Made by a program: the position numbers and the translations under genes. Under the pieces are notes generated by a model. That model saw only the letters and a list, made by a program, of their open reading frames with translations. It had not been told where the DNA came from and ran no database searches. A stretch of DNA of 5,140 bases from Propionibacteriaceae bacterium. Its GTDB lineage: Bacteria; Actinomycetota; Actinomycetes; Propionibacteriales; Propionibacteriaceae. Where the stretch lies: contig JAGQUI010000220.1 in NCBI GenBank assembly GCA_020438595.1, positions 1-5,140 of the forward strand, in the 5' to 3' direction. Positions 4,304 through 5,140 of the stretch are shown piece by piece; within the stretch, counting starts at the first letter, position 1; every line of letters begins with the position of its first letter.

Positions 4304-5140
4304 ATGGATCAGGAACGAACGACGATTCGACGTGTGCTCGCACACGCACTGCTGGCGGCGGTGCTGACTGCGGGCCTGATCGGCTTCTCGCCGGGCACCG
4401 CCCGCGCTGCCGGCGACGACACCTTCGGCGCCGGCACGCTGAGCAGCCTCGGCGCACCGGCGTCCGCGTCGTCCGGGACGGCGCCCGATTTCGCCGCGCT
4501 CGCCGCGGCACTGCCGGCGCAGCCGAGCCGGGTCGTTCGGCCCGGCCTCTCGGCGACCTCGACCGATTCCCCGCCTGAGACCGGAACCATCACGGGCCGC
4601 GTGACCGGGCCGACGGGCAAGCCGCTCGCGGACGCCTGGATCGGCGCGTTCTCCCGTTCGAGCAAGCGGTGGATCCAGTTCATCGGCACGGACGCGGACG
4701 GCAACTACGCGCTCGCCGACATCGCCGCCGGCTCCTACACCCTGTGCTTCCAGGGGCCGACCGACAGCGGGCTGGCCACCGAGTGCTGGAGCAACGAGCC
4801 GTTCCTGTGGGACGAGGACGCGCTGGTCAGGGCGACGGACCCGATCCGGGTGTGGCCCGGCAAGACCGTCACCGGCCGCAACGCCCAGCTCGAGGAGATC
4901 GGCCGGATCACCGGGTACGTGACCTTCGCCGGGCAGGCGATGCCGGAGGGCCTGCGGGTGTCGGCGTACCTCCGGCACGGCGGCTGGCAGTGGGCCACCT
5001 CCTCGCTGGTCGAGGCCGACGGCAAGTTCGAGATCACGGACCTGTTCCCGGGCAGCTACGCGCTCCAGCTCGACCAGTGCTGCGCCACAATCGAGGCCCG
5101 CGGCAACGCCAGCATCGGGCTGGCCTGGGCGGACTGGCGG
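4304..5140 (+). CDS. Secreted protein with carboxypeptidase-regulatory-like (Cna-B-like) repeats, N-terminal part
   Basis: The first 279 residues of a protein cut by the right edge. Residues 1-35 form a signal peptide: Arg9-Arg10, a hydrophobic stretch from about 11 to 28, then A33-R-A35, with likely cleavage after Ala35. Residues 36-93 are a low-complexity linker rich in Ala, Ser, Pro and Thr. From 94 a beta-sandwich repeat begins (G94-T-I-T-G-R-V, then G128-T-D-A-D-G-N-Y and A142-G-S-Y-T-L), and a second starts near 198 (I199-G-R-I-T-G-Y-V, then A238-D-G-K-F-E-I and P249-G-S-Y-A-L). These patterns are typical of carboxypeptidase-regulatory-like/Cna-B-like domains of exported actinobacterial proteins. 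Cys148 and Cys161 could form a disulfide in the first repeat, and Cys259-Cys260 are adjacent in the second. A peptidase, a sortase signal or more repeats may lie beyond the window; function is unknown. It has its own ribosome-binding site and is separated from serA by hairpins, so it is probably independent of the serine operon. Confidence 0.8.
   Translation, partial: MDQERTTIRRVLAHALLAAVLTAGLIGFSPGTARAAGDDTFGAGTLSSLGAPASASSGTAPDFAALAAALPAQPSRVVRPGLSATSTDSPPETGTITGRVTGPTGKPLADAWIGAFSRSSKRWIQFIGTDADGNYALADIAAGSYTLCFQGPTDSGLATECWSNEPFLWDEDALVRATDPIRVWPGKTVTGRNAQLEEIGRITGYVTFAGQAMPEGLRVSAYLRHGGWQWATSSLVEADGKFEITDLFPGSYALQLDQCCATIEARGNASIGLAWADWR

Overview
The window is high-GC DNA with strong GC preference at third codon positions, leaderless-looking gene starts, and a hisI-trpE pair next to a mycothiol-type metal-binding protein gene. 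Together these point to a chromosomal segment of an actinobacterium, perhaps near Propionibacteriales, but the taxon is an inference. I see no rRNA, tRNA, CRISPR array, insertion sequence or phage gene.

Left part (1-1022, minus strand): a tight amino-acid biosynthesis operon. hisI (histidine pathway) runs into trpE (tryptophan pathway) with an ATGA stop/start overlap and a good Shine-Dalgarno sequence inside the end of hisI. trpE continues past the left edge; its first 225 codons are visible. A 39-base divergent spacer (1023-1061) carries one promoter-like -10 element for each direction.

Centre-left (1062-1709, plus strand): one gene for a protein of the maleylpyruvate-isomerase/DinB-like metal-binding superfamily, TIGR03085 type, with unknown substrate. 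It is followed by about 212 bases without a gene (1710-1921) that hold a GC-rich hairpin, a 12-base palindrome, a large stem-loop and the serC promoter.

Centre-right (1922-4185, plus strand): a two-gene serine module, serC followed by a short ACT-domain serA. The two are translationally coupled: the serA ribosome-binding site lies across the serC stop codon. They catalyse consecutive steps, SerA oxidising 3-phosphoglycerate and SerC transaminating the product to phosphoserine. Both proteins resemble non-mycobacterial family types, which is the most notable comparative signal here.

Right part (4186-5140, plus strand): tandem hairpins likely end the serine operon. Then comes a gene with a strong ribosome-binding site for a secreted protein with a signal peptide, a low-complexity linker and at least two carboxypeptidase-regulatory-like (Cna-B-like) beta-sandwich repeats. 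It runs off the right edge.

Most of the window is ordinary core metabolism. I found no convincing undescribed system. The items worth a second look are the unusual serine enzymes, a nearly identical promoter element in front of hisI and serC, and the large dyad upstream of serC.
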